From positions 2,976,001 to 3,040,000 of the forward strand of contig NZ_WVHL01000005.1 in NCBI RefSeq assembly GCF_009861525.1: DNA of 64,000 bases, written 5' to 3'. Below, piece by piece: positions 41,980-50,870 of the stretch (position 1 is the stretch's first letter; each line of letters begins with the position of its first letter). The notes under the pieces were generated by a model that searched no databases, was not told the DNA's origin, and saw nothing but the letters and a program-made list of their open reading frames with translations. The stretch comes from Pseudomonas sp. LD120 (GTDB taxonomy: Bacteria; Pseudomonadota; Gammaproteobacteria; Pseudomonadales; Pseudomonadaceae). The position numbers and the translations under genes were made by a program.

Positions 41980-44511
41980 CTATAGAGCGGCAGTCCGGCT
42001 GGGCCGGCAGGTTCCGCTCAGGTTGATCATCGGTTGCTTGAGGTCCGCTTCAGGGATCTGGTACTGGACCTGGCATTGTTGGTCGGGGTGGTCGCCCCAT
42101 TGCAGGCTGAGCAGGCCTTGGGGGGCTTCGACCCGGGCATAGAGCTGGCTGGCTTGACCGACCATGCCCACCACGCGGCCCTGGCTGTCTTGCACGGTGG
42201 TGCCCATGGGCAGGCTTTCACCTTGCTCCCGGGGCGCCTGGATCAGTACGGCGAAGCCGGCCAGGGTCTTGAATTGCAGGTGCACCGCGGCGCCGGCGGT
42301 GGGGGCCACGCGTTGCTGGGTTTCTTGCAGCTCGACCGCGCTGTGCAGGCCGTTGCTGCTCAGGCCGACGTCGTTGTAGCGAAAGGGCGTCAGGCTGGGC
42401 ATCAAGGCATAGCCGGCCTTGTCGATCCTCGCGCCCTGGCCATTCATCACCAGCGCGCCCTCGGCGCCCTTGGCTTCGATCAGGGCGAAGGTATCTCCCA
42501 GGTAGGGGCCGCTGGTCAGGCCGCCACTGTGCAGAACCAGGGCGCCCATGGCGCTGGCCGAGGCCTGCCAGAAGTCGTCGCCGTGGGACAGGCTGGCGCC
42601 GACCGTGGCGCTGCTCAGGCGTTTTTGCAGGGTGCCGCCCAGTACCCCGTCCGGGTTGTTGTGGGCGCGGCTGGCGTTGAGGCCGTAGCTCAGGTCGTTG
42701 TCCTTGCCGGCGCTGCCGGACAGGCTGGCCTGCTGTTGGCTGCCCTGGCTGGCGCTGTGGCTGAAACTGGTGGACAGCTTGCTGCGGCTGCCGGAAGCGC
42801 CCAGCGGCAAGGACAGCGACAAGACATGCTGGGTGTCGCTGTGCTGGCCCCGGCTGTCGAACTGCCGGGCAATGGACAGGTTGTAGCTGACGCCGTTGGC
42901 GAACGAACCCGAATAGCCGAACTGGAACTGCCGGTCCTGGCCGGAGCGGTGGCGGTAGTTCTGTTGTGAGCCGGTGATGAACAGCGAGCTGCGGTTGCCC
43001 AGGTTCTGGCTGACCTGTAGGTCGAAGCGGGTCTTCTTCTGATAGCTGCTGGAGCTCCAGTCTTCGGGTACGTAGGTGCGTTCGCGTTCGCCGATGGCAT
43101 CGATCAGCTCGCGGTAGCCCTCGGTGGAGTAGCGGGCGTTGCCCATGGATAGGCTGGTGCCGGTGCTCTGGAAGGTGCGGCTGAACGAGGCCTGGGTCAT
43201 CCAGCCGGTCTGGCGACCGTCGGGCAATTGGGCGGCGGAGTAGGTGGAGTTCAGGCCGAAGGCGCCGATCGAGTTGCTGTAGACCCCGCCCAGCAGGGCC
43301 GAGAGGTAGCCATCGGCGACGCGGCTGGCGCTGCGCAGGGTCAGGGCGTTGCTCAGACCGTACTCGTAGGAGCCTTCGGCAAAGGGTTCGTAGGGCAGGT
43401 CCATGCCGTTGTTGCGCACTTGCCCGGCGGCCACCGAGTAACGCGATTGCCCCGGGCGCAGGGCATCGGGCATGGCCGAGAAGGGCACGCGGTAGGTGCT
43501 GACCTGACCGTCGGCCTCGGTCACCTCCACGTCCAGGTCGCCGCCGTAACCGGTGGGGTAGAGGTCGTCGATGCGAAAGGGCCCGGGCGCCACGGTGGTC
43601 TGGTACAGCTCGTTGCCGTCCTGGCGGATCACTACCCGCGCATTGCTGTTGGCCACGCCGTGCACCGTCGGCGCATAACCGCGCTGGGATTCGGGCAGCA
43701 TGCGTTCGTCGCTGGCCAGTTGCACTCCGCGATAGCCCAGGCTGGAAAGCAACTGGCCGCTGGTGAAGGTGTCGCCCAGGGTCAGTTCGCTGCCCCAGTC
43801 GGCCAGCGTGCGTTGGGCGTAGGTGCGCAGCGGGGTCCAGCGGTTGGGCTGGTCGCTGCTGGCCGTCAGGCTGGCATGGTGGCGCAGGCGCCATTCGCCC
43901 AGATTGGCCCCGGAGCGCACCCCCAGGTAACTGGAATAGGTATTGCCACCGGCCTGGTTGAGGTGGAAATGGCTGGCGCTGTAGTTGACGAAGCCGGTGG
44001 GCTCGCCATGGCTCCACTGGTTGCTGGGCACTTGCCCGCGCCGCCTGGGCTGCAGTGCTGCCTGCGGGATCGACAGTTGCAGGCGCAAGGCGGCGAAGTC
44101 CAGGCGCTCACTGGCGCCCTTGACGCTCTTGCCGAGACCGGCGCAGTTCTCCTCCAGGGCGTTCTTGATGTAGCGCGCCTGCACCCCCAGTTCCAGCAGT
44201 TGCTCGGTGCTGAAACAGGCCTTGAGCTGCTGTCCGTGGCCCTCCTCGAAGTGCAGATCCTGGCGCCCCAGGCTGCTGCCGTTGACCAATACATCCACCG
44301 AATAGCGACCGGCCGGGGTGACATGCGTCTGATTGAAGCGCTCCACCGACAGCCCGCCGGGGCGCGCGCCGCGCAGCAGCCGCGGGTTGAATTGGTAGGC
44401 CGGGCTGGCGTTGGCGGCCGGGGCGACGGTGGCTGGGTCGGCGGCCACGGGCCAGGCCAGTGGTGCGGCCAGGGCGAGGCCCAGGAGCCGTAGGCGGTGT
44501 GCGCACATCAT
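41980..44511 (-). CDS. fimbrial outer-membrane usher
   Basis: 843 residues with signal peptide LLGLALAAPLAWPVAA. The N-domain begins YQFNPRLLRG (typically FN..FL), followed by PAGRYSVDVLVNGSSLGRQD. The middle is a 24-strand pore with a plug region, featuring GYAPTVHGVANSNARVVIRQ and FRIDDLYPTGYGGDLDVEVT. The C-terminus has a Cys pair in DQQCQVQYQIP...SGTCRP. It threads subunits from chaperones to the surface. Fourteen bp after the first chaperone. Confidence 0.93.
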   Translation of the reverse strand: MMCAHRLRLLGLALAAPLAWPVAADPATVAPAANASPAYQFNPRLLRGARPGGLSVERFNQTHVTPAGRYSVDVLVNGSSLGRQDLHFEEGHGQQLKACFSTEQLLELGVQARYIKNALEENCAGLGKSVKGASERLDFAALRLQLSIPQAALQPRRRGQVPSNQWSHGEPTGFVNYSASHFHLNQAGGNTYSSYLGVRSGANLGEWRLRHHASLTASSDQPNRWTPLRTYAQRTLADWGSELTLGDTFTSGQLLSSLGYRGVQLASDERMLPESQRGYAPTVHGVANSNARVVIRQDGNELYQTTVAPGPFRIDDLYPTGYGGDLDVEVTEADGQVSTYRVPFSAMPDALRPGQSRYSVAAGQVRNNGMDLPYEPFAEGSYEYGLSNALTLRSASRVADGYLSALLGGVYSNSIGAFGLNSTYSAAQLPDGRQTGWMTQASFSRTFQSTGTSLSMGNARYSTEGYRELIDAIGERERTYVPEDWSSSSYQKKTRFDLQVSQNLGNRSSLFITGSQQNYRHRSGQDRQFQFGYSGSFANGVSYNLSIARQFDSRGQHSDTQHVLSLSLPLGASGSRSKLSTSFSHSASQGSQQQASLSGSAGKDNDLSYGLNASRAHNNPDGVLGGTLQKRLSSATVGASLSHGDDFWQASASAMGALVLHSGGLTSGPYLGDTFALIEAKGAEGALVMNGQGARIDKAGYALMPSLTPFRYNDVGLSSNGLHSAVELQETQQRVAPTAGAAVHLQFKTLAGFAVLIQAPREQGESLPMGTTVQDSQGRVVGMVGQASQLYARVEAPQGLLSLQWGDHPDQQCQVQYQIPEADLKQPMINLSGTCRPSRTAAL

Positions 44512-44525
44512 GTCTGCCCGTTCCC

Positions 44526-45263
44526 TCAGGGCTTGAGGGCGATGCGTTTTTCCAGGCTGCCGCCGGCATCGGTCACCAGCCGCAGTTGCACGGTGTCCGG
44601 TTGGCCTGCCAGGGCGCTGCGGGCGACGCGCCAGGTGGCGCTGGAAAACGGCGGCAGACTGTTCTGCAACTGCAGCGGGGCGCTCTGGCTGCCCGCCAGC
44701 AGGTTGGCTTCGACGAACGTGGCGTAGTAACCGCTGGGGTTGTTGATGTTGATCAGCCAGTCATTGCCTTCGCGGCTCAGGCGCAGTTCCAGCAACGCCG
44801 GCAGGCGCTCCAGTGACTGGGCGATGGTGGCGGGGCGGTAGAACACTTTCAGCCGGTGGCGGGGCATGACCACGAACAGGCTACGGCCTTCCTGGTCGGC
44901 CTTGGTTGGGGGGATTTCCAGCACATTGAGGAAGAACAGCGACTCGCGGTCCTCGGGCAGTTTTTCCCCGGTGAAGCGCAGGCGCACCGCCTGGCCGGTG
45001 TGGCCTTCGATGCGAAAGACCGGGGGCGTGACAATGAATGGCGCGTCGGCGGTCTGCGGGCTGGACTCTTCGTTGCCCCGGTCGACCCAGGCCTGCACCA
45101 GGCTAGGGTGATCGGAGCGATTGCTCAGTTGCAGGGATTTTTCCTGGGCCTGGGCCGGGTAGATGATGCGGCTGCCAACAATCACCACGCTGGCCTGGGC
45201 CTGGCAGGCCATAAAGGCCAGGCAGCCGGCCAGGAAAAGTACCGCGGGGCTTTTTTTCGACAT
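44526..45263 (-). CDS. fimbrial periplasmic chaperone
   Basis: 245 residues from ATG 45263 (MSKKSPAVLFLAG), with a signal peptide ending ACQAQA. PapD-family signatures are SRIIYPAQAQEKSLQLSNRS and PEDRESLFFLNVLEIPPTKA, and the basic subunit-anchoring residues are kept. First gene of the minus-strand fimbrial operon, divergent from the pilin gene across 390 bp. An upstream in-frame start (45281) exists but lacks a better ribosome site. Confidence 0.88.
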   Translation of the reverse strand: MSKKSPAVLFLAGCLAFMACQAQASVVIVGSRIIYPAQAQEKSLQLSNRSDHPSLVQAWVDRGNEESSPQTADAPFIVTPPVFRIEGHTGQAVRLRFTGEKLPEDRESLFFLNVLEIPPTKADQEGRSLFVVMPRHRLKVFYRPATIAQSLERLPALLELRLSREGNDWLININNPSGYYATFVEANLLAGSQSAPLQLQNSLPPFSSATWRVARSALAGQPDTVQLRLVTDAGGSLEKRIALKP

Positions 45264-45653
45264 GAAACACACTCTGTTCACCCGGGTCGGGTGCTGGATG
45301 GAAAACGCTGCGCCACGCCTCAGGCGCAGGGTGGGCCGGGGGTGCCCGCTGGCGATGAGGTCTGGCGTAGCGCGGAGCGCTACAGCACGTGCCGTGGCTC
45401 GAAAAAATTCACTGGGGGCAGGTTACAAGCGCGCCGCCTGCGCCTGAATAGGACCGGTACTAAGATGCTAATTTCGGCAAAGTTCAGACAAATGGCCGGG
45501 ATCGTTGGTGGTTTGGATAATTAGTCATTGTCCTATTCATCCTTGCCCGGACTCTCTCGAAAATCGCTCTCATTCAGCGCGAGCCCCAGGGCTTCGTTGC
45601 TTGAACAACTGGCCATTGCCCACCCCCTTGTACCTATTTGAAGAGAGTCGACC
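45264..45653. other. 390-bp divergent control region of the fimbrial locus
   Basis: No gene seen. It turns AT-rich around 45455-45560, suggesting the promoters for the pilin and the chaperone-usher operon. I found no invertible-element inverted repeats of the fim-switch type. Confidence 0.5.
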
Positions 45654-46178
45654 ATGAAAAAAACAGTGATTGCCCTGGCGTTGATCGCCACCGTCCAGCA
45701 AGTCCAGGCCGCAGAAGTCAAGTTCATCGGGGAGATCGTCGATGAGACCTGCAGCCTGGAAGTCAATGGCGTGACCAACCCGACCATCATGCTGCCTTCG
45801 GTCTCGAAAAAAGACCTGTCCGCCATCGGCCAGACTGCGGGTGAGTCGCGCTTCACCCTGACCCTCAAGGGCTGCACCGGCGCCGAGGCGACCCGCACCA
45901 TCGCTGCCTCCTTCCTGCCCAATGGCGACGTGACCAAGGATGGCCGCCTGGCCAACGAGGCACCGGGCGGCAGCAACAAGGTCAGCCTGCAATTGCTCGA
46001 CGAAACCACCCCGATCAATCTGGCGTCCGGCGAACTGAGCCGGGTCACTCTGGTGGAAGAGGGCGAGTCGACCCAGGGCGTGAGCAAGGTGCTGGGCGTG
46101 CGTTACTACGCCGAAGCGTCGGGCCTGGAAGCCACCGCCGTGGAAAGCTCGATGCAGTACAGCATCAGTTACCTGTAA
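45654..46178 (+). CDS. major fimbrial subunit, type-1 like
   Basis: 174 residues, the usual pilin size. Signal peptide KKTVIALALIATVQQVQA, then EVKFIGEIVDETCSLEVNG with the first Cys and LKGCTGAEATR with the second, forming the pilin disulfide. The C-terminus SMQYSISYL carries the penultimate Tyr of the chaperone-binding beta-zipper. The gene is on the strand opposite the chaperone-usher operon, so pilin dosage can be controlled separately. Confidence 0.9.
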   Translation: MKKTVIALALIATVQQVQAAEVKFIGEIVDETCSLEVNGVTNPTIMLPSVSKKDLSAIGQTAGESRFTLTLKGCTGAEATRTIAASFLPNGDVTKDGRLANEAPGGSNKVSLQLLDETTPINLASGELSRVTLVEEGESTQGVSKVLGVRYYAEASGLEATAVESSMQYSISYL

Positions 46179-46199
46179 GCCTCCGGCAGGCGCGGCACG

Positions 46200-46226
46200 G
46201 GCCCTCTTCGGAGGGCCTTTGTGTTT
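46200..46226 (+). terminator. terminator of the pilin gene
   Basis: GGCCCTC, a TTCG tetraloop, GAGGGCC, then TTTGTGTTT: a stable stem-loop with a moderate T tract 21 bp after the stop codon. Confidence 0.7.
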
Positions 46227-46337
46227 CTGGCGCCGGCCTATGGTCCATCCAAGGCTGATCGGCTGGGCGATGAAAGCCCATGCTCCAGGCCCGCGCCTGG
46301 AGGTGGAAGGGCCGGTTTATGGTCGTGAGACGCGGTG

Positions 46338-47357
46338 TTATGGCGTGCAGTCGTTGTTTTTGGCTGCGGTCTCTTCGACCTTTCTTCGGTAATCCGCGAT
46401 GGCCTGCTCGGGGTTGCAAGAGCGCAGGGAATCGACCAGCACCATGCCCCTGGACAACACCTGCTTTTCTCGCCAGCGGTTGCCAAACGCGCCAAAAACC
46501 CCGGCGCTGAGCAGTAACCCCAGGGTGAACCAATGGTGATCATCGCCGGCATCCGGGATCAGCAGGACCAGGCTCAGGGCTACCAGAGCAATGCCGGTAA
46601 CCCACTTCAGGCCGGCGCTGAACGACCAGAGCAGGGTGAGCAAGCACGCCGCAAAATTGAAGCCGATGGCCACCGCCGCCAGTTCGCCCTGAGGGCTGCG
46701 GTAGAGGCGATAGAGGCGTTTGTGTTGGGCCTTGAGTTCCTCGTTGATCCGTTCCTCACGCTCGGCGACCTCGGCTTTCTCCTCGGCGCTAAGGTCGCTG
46801 TCATCGAAGATTTCCTGGAACGTCTCTTCCAATAAGTAATAGCCAGACTCAGAACTGTTCAGCCCGGTGATGTAGAGCGCGTCTACGCGATAGCGGCGGT
46901 TCAGTTTCAATTGGGTGTCGCCACTGAAGTACAGGCTGGCGCAGGTTTGGATGTGCAGTGGATAGTTGCCAAAGCTGTATCGGACATAAGGTTTGCCTGC
47001 GGCGCGTACCCAGCGGCGATCGAAGTAGCCTTGCAGTTGCTCCACGGGGATTTCAGCGACGTCGAACCTGGGCTGTTCCTGGCTGCTCACCCACTTGATT
47101 GCGCACCAGCCGCCGATCATGAGGCATAGAAAAGCGGCCAGTATGAGCTTGGCGAACAGCGGCCCCTCCAGTAGGCCAATACCGATGAGGAAGACGATCA
47201 GCGTGACGCCCGAGAGGACGCAGGTGGTTTCCAGATCGCCCCGCCTGGAGCGCATCAAGTGCCGATTGATACGGTCGATTCTTTCTGGATCGAGGACTTT
47301 GATAACGCTGCTCTCACTGGGTGCAAGCCTGGGCTGGTACGGGTCGGAAAAGCGCAA
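46338..47357 (-). CDS. hypothetical membrane protein
   Basis: 339 residues, not recognised. Two helices near residues 46-88 (VLSGVTLIVFLIGIGLLEG, LFAKLILAAFLCLMIGGW), then a soluble middle ending in an acidic, coiled segment (SDLSAEEKAEVAEREERINE). Three more helices occupy ~218-295 (LAAVAIGFNFAACLLTLLW and so on). Codon use and frame are gene-like. No conserved motif visible. It stands alone between the pilin and the Fae-like gene. Confidence 0.6.
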   Translation of the reverse strand: MRFSDPYQPRLAPSESSVIKVLDPERIDRINRHLMRSRRGDLETTCVLSGVTLIVFLIGIGLLEGPLFAKLILAAFLCLMIGGWCAIKWVSSQEQPRFDVAEIPVEQLQGYFDRRWVRAAGKPYVRYSFGNYPLHIQTCASLYFSGDTQLKLNRRYRVDALYITGLNSSESGYYLLEETFQEIFDDSDLSAEEKAEVAEREERINEELKAQHKRLYRLYRSPQGELAAVAIGFNFAACLLTLLWSFSAGLKWVTGIALVALSLVLLIPDAGDDHHWFTLGLLLSAGVFGAFGNRWREKQVLSRGMVLVDSLRSCNPEQAIADYRRKVEETAAKNNDCTP

Positions 47358-47794
47358 GAACTGCCCACAGGTTCAGGGCGATCCATGCCTTCGAGGGGCG
47401 GAGCCTACTGAACACAGGCGTGGTTCATCAAGTGCCGCTGTCGCGCCGGTGGGCGCCGGACGCCCTGTGGGTCCATAGCGCCGCTTATCCAGCACCTGGT
47501 AGCGCGACATACCCAGCGGCTTGCGCCTGCGCCGGCGGGTATGACTAAAGCTCATGGCCGCATGACTTTTAATGGTTACGGGGGCCTGAAAACCCGGTGA
47601 TACAACAGCGTTCATTCAGCTCATCCCTAACAACAAAGAGCGTTTGCGCCATGACGTCCTCTCGTCCCGCCGGGCTTCCCGGCCCCTGTTGCAGTGACCT
47701 GCGGCCACGCTCCTTGAGTTGCCTGTTCCCCCGATCCGGTGCCGCCTCGGCTGATCCGGATTGTTTCCCTTGCACCCTCAACGAGTCAGTACCC
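47358..47794. other. intergenic region upstream of the Fae-like gene
   Basis: 437 bp with no supported gene. An open frame runs into the Fae-like gene from 47597, but its first 66 codons do not resemble the family and have no ribosome site, so the stretch is taken as promoter and leader. Confidence 0.5.
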
Positions 47795-48307
47795 ATGCAC
47801 CCACTCGACCTCTACATCGGTGAAGGCTTCGCAGGCCCGGGCGTCAACGCGGCCCACATCAATATTCTCATCGGTCCGCGCAACGGTCCGGCCGGGCAGG
47901 CCTTCGCCAACAGCCTGGCCTCGCCGAGCCAGGGCCATTGCCCGTTCATGGTCATTGCCCAGCCGAACCTGCCGGTCAAGCCCATGACCCTCTACGTGAA
48001 CAAGGCCGCCATCGCCAGTGAGCTGCACGGCCAGGCCACCTGGGGCGCATCCCAGGCCGGGATCGCCAAGGCGGTGCTCGAAGCGCTGCTGGATGGCAGC
48101 TTGCCGGCCGAGGCCGAGGATCAGTGGGCAATCGTCACCGCCAACTGGGTCAACCCGGACTGCGACGACCTGGATGCGGTGTACCTGAACAACTACACCG
48201 CCTGCCGCACGGCGATCCGCGCGGCCCTGGCCGGCCAGCCCGAACGGGCGCGCCTGGCCGAAGAGGTGAACCACATCAGCAACCCGTTCTACACCCCCAA
48301 AGCCTGA
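47795..48307 (+). CDS. formaldehyde-activating enzyme (Fae) homologue
   Basis: 170 residues. From ATG 47795 the product aligns by eye with Fae, which condenses formaldehyde with tetrahydromethanopterin in methylotrophs: IGEGFAGPGVNAAHINILIG (with the catalytic His of the VAHID motif as AAHIN), GPAGQAFANSLASPSQGH, PNLPVKPMTLYVNKAAI, and CRTAIRAALAGQP. Pseudomonas is not known to make that cofactor, so the substrate or acceptor must differ. First gene of a unit with an aldo/keto reductase, an aldehyde dehydrogenase and an MFS carrier. Confidence 0.82.
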   Translation: MHPLDLYIGEGFAGPGVNAAHINILIGPRNGPAGQAFANSLASPSQGHCPFMVIAQPNLPVKPMTLYVNKAAIASELHGQATWGASQAGIAKAVLEALLDGSLPAEAEDQWAIVTANWVNPDCDDLDAVYLNNYTACRTAIRAALAGQPERARLAEEVNHISNPFYTPKA

Positions 48308-48317
48308 GGAGCGCGCC

Positions 48318-49352
48318 ATGCACTACATCCGTTTGGGCCACTCCGGCCTCAACGTCTCGCGCCTGTGCCTGGGCACCATGAACATGGGGACCCCGGACTG
48401 GAAGCCCTGGATCTTCGACGAGAAACAGAGCGAGCCCATCGTCAGGCACGCCCTGGATCACGGGGTGAACTTCATCGACCTGGCCGACTTCTATTCGGCT
48501 GGCGTTGGCGAGGAGGTGGTGGGACGCATCGTCAAGCGCCTGGCGCGGCGCGAAGACCTGGTGATCACCACCAAGGTCGGCTACGGCACCCGCAACGCGA
48601 TCAACGCCAGCGGCCATTCGCGCAAGCACATCCTCGACAGCATCGACGCCTCGCTAACGCGCCTGGGCATGGATTACGTCGATGTGTTCATGCTGCATTA
48701 CTTCGATGTGAACACTCCGGTGGAAGAAACCATGAGCGCCCTGCACGACATCGTGCGCGCTGGCAAGGCGCGCTACATCGGCGTGTCCACCATGCTCACC
48801 GGGCAGTTGGCGAAGATCCTCATGGCGTGCGAGCGCCATGGCTGGGTCAAGCCGATCAACATGCAGTTGCAACTGAACTGCGCCTACCGCGAAGAGGAGC
48901 GCGAGATGCTGCCGTTCTGCCGCGACCAGGGCCTGGGCGTCTCGGTGTTCAGCCCGCTGGCCCGTGGCTTGCTCACCGGTGAGGCGCAGTCAACGCGCAA
49001 CCAGACCGACCTCTTCACCCAGCAGATGTACAGCGACCAGGCTTCGTTCGACATCGCCCATTCGGTGCAGCGCGTGGCGCGTGCCCGTGGGGTGTCGAAT
49101 GCGCAGATCGCCCAGGCCTGGGTGCTCAATCATCCCGGCGTGGACTGCATGCTGGTGGGCGCCGACACCACCGAGCAATTCGACAGCGCCCTGGCGGCCC
49201 TCGACACCCCGCTGGATGTCGAGGAGTTGCATGAGCTGGAGCGCAACTACACCCCGTGCGATGTGATCAACGATTACACCGCCGGCCAGCGCATTCTGCG
49301 CAGCGCCCGTCCGGGCCTGGAGCGCTTCAATCTGATCGAGGCCGTGGCATGA
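48318..49352 (+). CDS. aldo/keto reductase
   Basis: 344 residues, NADP-dependent TIM-barrel oxidoreductase. The Asp-Tyr-Lys-His tetrad is visible in NFIDLADFYSAG, ITTKVGYG and FMLHYFD. The C-terminal cofactor site appears as DCMLVGADTTEQ. It resembles AKR12/14-type aldose or glyceraldehyde reductases. GAGGAG precedes the ATG, 11 bp after the Fae-like gene. The stop overlaps the next gene (ATGA), so translation is coupled. The natural aldehyde or ketone is unknown. Confidence 0.88.
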   Translation: MHYIRLGHSGLNVSRLCLGTMNMGTPDWKPWIFDEKQSEPIVRHALDHGVNFIDLADFYSAGVGEEVVGRIVKRLARREDLVITTKVGYGTRNAINASGHSRKHILDSIDASLTRLGMDYVDVFMLHYFDVNTPVEETMSALHDIVRAGKARYIGVSTMLTGQLAKILMACERHGWVKPINMQLQLNCAYREEEREMLPFCRDQGLGVSVFSPLARGLLTGEAQSTRNQTDLFTQQMYSDQASFDIAHSVQRVARARGVSNAQIAQAWVLNHPGVDCMLVGADTTEQFDSALAALDTPLDVEELHELERNYTPCDVINDYTAGQRILRSARPGLERFNLIEAVA

Positions 49353-50783
49353 ACCCACTGATTCGCACAGGTCATTACATCGATGGCCAATGGACCGGCG
49401 CGGGCCCGACCTACCCGGTGTTCAACCCGGCCAATGGCGCGCTGATCGCGGAGGTGCAGCGTGCCGGCGCCGAAGAAACCCAGTGGGCCATCGACGCGGC
49501 CCATCGCGCCTTGCCAGCCTGGCGCACGCTCACCGCCAAGCAGCGCAGTCAGCGCCTCAAGCGCTGGAGCGAGCTGATGCTGAGCCACCAGCAGGACCTG
49601 GCCCGGCTGCTCAGCCAGGAACAGGGCAAGCCGCTGGCCGAAGCCCTGGGCGAGGTGGTCTATGCCGCGAGCTTCCTGGAGTGGTTCGGTGAAGAAGCCA
49701 AGCGTGCTTATGGCGATGTGATTCCGAGCCACAAGGCCGATGCGCGGATCATCGTTGTCAAAGAGGCGATTGGTGTGGTGGCGGCGATCACGCCGTGGAA
49801 CTTCCCCCCTGGCCATGGTCACGCGCAAGGTAGGCCCGGCGCTGGCGGCCGGTTGCACAATGATTCTCAAACCGTCGGAAGAAACGCCACTGTCGGCCTT
49901 GGCTTTGGCGGTGCTGGCCGAGCAGGCGGGGATTCCCGCCGGTGTGCTGAACATCGTTTCTGGTGATGCAGTGGCCATCGGTGCAGCACTGCAAGCGTCC
50001 AGTCGTGTGCGCAAGCTGTCCTTCACCGGTTCCACCGCCACCGGCAAGCTGCTGATGCGTCAGGCTGCCGACACCTTGAAAAAGGTGTCCCTGGAGCTGG
50101 GCGGCAACGCGCCCTTTATCGTGTTCGACGACGCCGACCTGGACGCCGCGGTCCAGGGCGCCATGGCCTCCAAGTTTCGTAACACCGGGCAGACCTGTGT
50201 CTGCGTCAACCGCTTCTTTATCCAGGACGGGGTGTACGACGCGTTCACCGCCAAGCTGGCCGAGGCGGTGACGGCGATGCGCGTCGGCAGTGCCCTGGAC
50301 GGCGAAACCGAGCAGGGCCCGCTGATCAACGCGGCAGCCTTGGCCAAGGTCGAACTGCACGTCGGCGATGCCCTGGAGAAAGGCGCACGGCTGCTCTGCG
50401 GCGGCCGGCGCCACGCCCTGGGCGGCACTTTTTTCGAGCCGACCGTTCTTGCCGAAGCCAACGCCGAGATGCTGATCGCCCAGGAAGAAACCTTCGGCCC
50501 GGTGGCGGCCTGTCTGCGCTTTCGCGACGAGGCTGAAGTGCTGCAACAGGCCAACGACACGCTCTATGGCCTTTCGGCCTACTTCTACAGCCGCGACATC
50601 GGTCGGGTCTGGCGCATGGCCGAGGGCCTGGAGGCGGGCATGGTGGGAATCAACGAAGGGATGATTTCCACCGAAGTCGCGCCCTTTGGTGGGATCAAGG
50701 CCTCGGGCCTGGGGCGCGAAGGCTCCAAGTACGGCCTGGACGATTACCTGGAGATCAAATACCTGCTGATGGGCGGCCTCTGA
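49349..50783 (+). pseudogene. semialdehyde-type NAD(P) aldehyde dehydrogenase with a one-base frameshift
   Basis: Frame 1 (from ATG 49349) encodes the N-terminal half up to VAAITPWNFP. The rest (LAMVTRKVGPALAAGCT to the stop at 50783) is in the next frame. The switch falls in a run of six C at 49804-49809, where TGG AAC TTC CCC CTG needs five, so one inserted C explains it. Restored, the protein has 477 residues, as in the GabD/succinate-semialdehyde dehydrogenase family. Asn of WNFP, Glu of VSLELGGNAPF and Cys of NTGQTCVC are all intact. Either a recent lesion, a slippage switch or a sequencing error. Confidence 0.8.
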
Positions 50784-50789
50784 GGCCGG

Positions 50790-50821
50790 GCCCCTGGCTG
50801 CGCGCAGCCACGGCCAGGGGC
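50790..50821. repeat. stem-loop between the aldehyde dehydrogenase and MFS genes
   Basis: Perfect 9-bp arms GCCCCTGGC (50790-50798) and GCCAGGGGC (50813-50821), with an inner TGCGCGCA palindrome. No T run, so it is more likely an mRNA-stabilising or attenuating hairpin than a terminator. Confidence 0.5.
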
Positions 50822-50870
50822 GCCCGCAAACGCTTCATCTCTTATTCAAGAACAATAAGTGGAGACGAAC

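Noticed and set aside
26768..45463. GGACCGGTACTAA occurring at 26768-26780 and again at 45451-45463
   Set aside because: A 13-base match is expected many times by chance in 64 kb, and the surroundings do not align.
45264..45653. Invertible promoter (fim-switch) for the pilin
   Set aside because: No matching inverted repeats bound the spacer and no recombinase gene is nearby.
49740..49810. Programmed ribosomal frameshifting in the aldehyde dehydrogenase
   Set aside because: No slippery heptamer with downstream pseudoknot or internal Shine-Dalgarno is evident, and aldehyde dehydrogenases are not known to use it; a simple C insertion explains the data.
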